From assembly GCA_029255685.2 (NCBI GenBank), contig CM055314.2, positions 44,722,772 through 44,786,771 of the forward strand: a stretch of DNA of 64,000 nt, written 5' to 3'. Origin of the DNA: Silene conica. Its lineage: Eukaryota; Streptophyta; Magnoliopsida; Caryophyllales; Caryophyllaceae. Below are positions 63,133 through 64,000 of the stretch, one piece after another (the first letter of the stretch is position 1; each line of letters starts with the position of its first letter). The translations under genes and the position numbers were made by a program. The notes below the pieces were generated by a model that was given only the letters and a program-made list of their open reading frames with translations, was not told the DNA's origin and did no database searches.

Positions 63133-64000
63133 TGAACTAAAACTAGTTAGATTTAGTACTTAGTCATATTTTGAGTCGAAAACAGAAAGTTTTAGAGGGT
63201 TTTGAGTGTTGATTTTGTTGATGTTTTTGGTTGGGATATGAACTTAGTCAAGCACACAGCCACTAACTAAGAGCTAATTACCTTTCAAGCACTAAGCAAA
63301 GTAAGGTAACAAACCAAAGCACTAAGCAAATGGTCTCTACAAGCACTAAGCAATGTAGTTTAGAAAACTTAGAAAAGTTTCTGATTTTTATAACTTAATC
63401 AAATCTGATTTTTGAGTGTTAGGAAGGCTGCTTTTATAGTCCAAGCAAACCAATCCAAACCCTACAATGCATCTCAATCTTGTGGCTTACAAAAGTTTAA
63501 GAAAAAACAAGGGTTACAAGAGCCTTGCAACGGCTGTTTGGGGAACAAAAACACATAAGAACAGGCTGCTCTTTGTACATTTCAGTCTTGATAGTGACCT
63601 TGCCTTGCTTTATCTTACACAAAACAGAAAAATCAGTCCCATGGCAGCCCCTTTTCTGATGCACAAAACAGCCTTGTTGACTTCCTTACTTAGGCCTTTG
63701 ATTCTATTTGCTTTCTTGAGATGTCTAACCAAAAAAGGAAACAAGGACCCTTGAGCATGTGAGTGTCGTGACCTTGCTTTACCTTGCCATCAGATTTGTT
63801 TTGCTTCCCTTACTTAACATAAAATGAGATACATACCATAAAGATGCCCCACCTCTTAGGATATGTACTTGGTAGGACTAAAGAGTGGCTTAGAGCAGCC
63901 CTTTGGACGATTTGAAGCTTAGACTTGGCTTAAGTGGTAGAAAGGTCCCCTTGATTCATTTCAACCTCCCCTTCTTCAAAAGGATTTGTCCTCAAATCCG
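63133..64000 (-). mobile_element. 3' LTR (63133-63963) and PPT of another Ty3 element
   Basis: On the minus strand, the internal end GGACAAATCCTTTTGAAGAAGGGGAGGT precedes TGAAATGAATC at 63963. The LTR runs to 63133 and ends TTTTAGTTCA, 831 bp. The GAGGACAAATCC-TTTT-GAAG block is typical of the pol end and PPT of chromovirus-like elements. It cuts the Tat/Athila-type gag. The direct tandem GCACTAAGCAAA words near 63290-63350 are the only other structure seen. The rest of the element is outside the window. Confidence 0.7.

Overview
The window is a plant nuclear, intergenic, repeat-packed stretch. I found no host gene, rRNA, tRNA or CRISPR array. Nearly every base can be placed in a transposable element: Ty3-type and Ty1/copia-type LTR retrotransposons, an L1-type LINE, a second LINE carrying a restriction-like endonuclease domain, a Helitron, a TRIM-like element and a hAT MITE. 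tRNA-Met-type primer sites, the copia PPT/LTR junctions, Athila/Tat-like gag-PR and ORF1 proteins and Pif1-type Helitron helicase all point to an angiosperm with a repeat-rich genome. The species cannot be named from this sequence.

Layout, left to right. 1-3541: Ty3 family F1, copy E1 (gag, protease and a novel tail; no pol). 3542-5184: fragment of another Ty3 element (LTR end, PBS, gag). 5185-7003: minus-strand Tat-like LTR and a little internal DNA. 7004-13058: copia C1, minus strand, gag only. 13059-14488: F1 LTR plus tail-coding fragment, minus. 14489-19591: copia C2, minus, decayed pol. 19592-20421: mosaic F1 LTR fragment. 20422-24736: Helitron with a clear hairpin-CTAG 3' end. 24737-26848: copia C3 5' LTR and leader, minus. 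From 26849 to 63132 one old Athila/Tat-like element on the minus strand is split by later insertions. Its pieces lie at 26849-27721, 49953-50368 and 60016-63132. 63133-64000: the 3' LTR and PPT of a further Ty3 element that continues past the window.

The nest can be read from target-site duplications (TSDs). Copia C4 (27722-49952, TSD GAAAA) sits in the Athila-like ORF1. Inside C4 are a composite retroelement (30101-42969, TSD TCATG) and a hAT MITE (49344-49793, 8-bp TSD ATTACCGC). Inside the composite are an L1-type LINE (31426-36175, 15-bp TSD) and a 5'-truncated LINE (40189-41543). The F1 element E13 (50369-60015, TSD TCGTA) also sits in ORF1, and its 5' LTR is split by a related non-autonomous element, E3 (50770-55106, TSD GAAAC).

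The most interesting system is the F1 family. E13 has protease-RT-RNase H-integrase but no gag. E1 has gag-protease but no pol. E3 has an intact 717-codon ORF with only a protease and a long unknown region. In all of them the reading frame runs through the polypurine tract and across the 3' LTR boundary, ending in a conserved tail of the type GS-x4-[KR]-[LI]-AWE. Second are the copia LTRs, which share a two-armed hairpin with compensatory changes between families. Third is the dense palindrome CTCGATCGAG in the Tat-like LTR, in a spacer and inside gag coding sequence.
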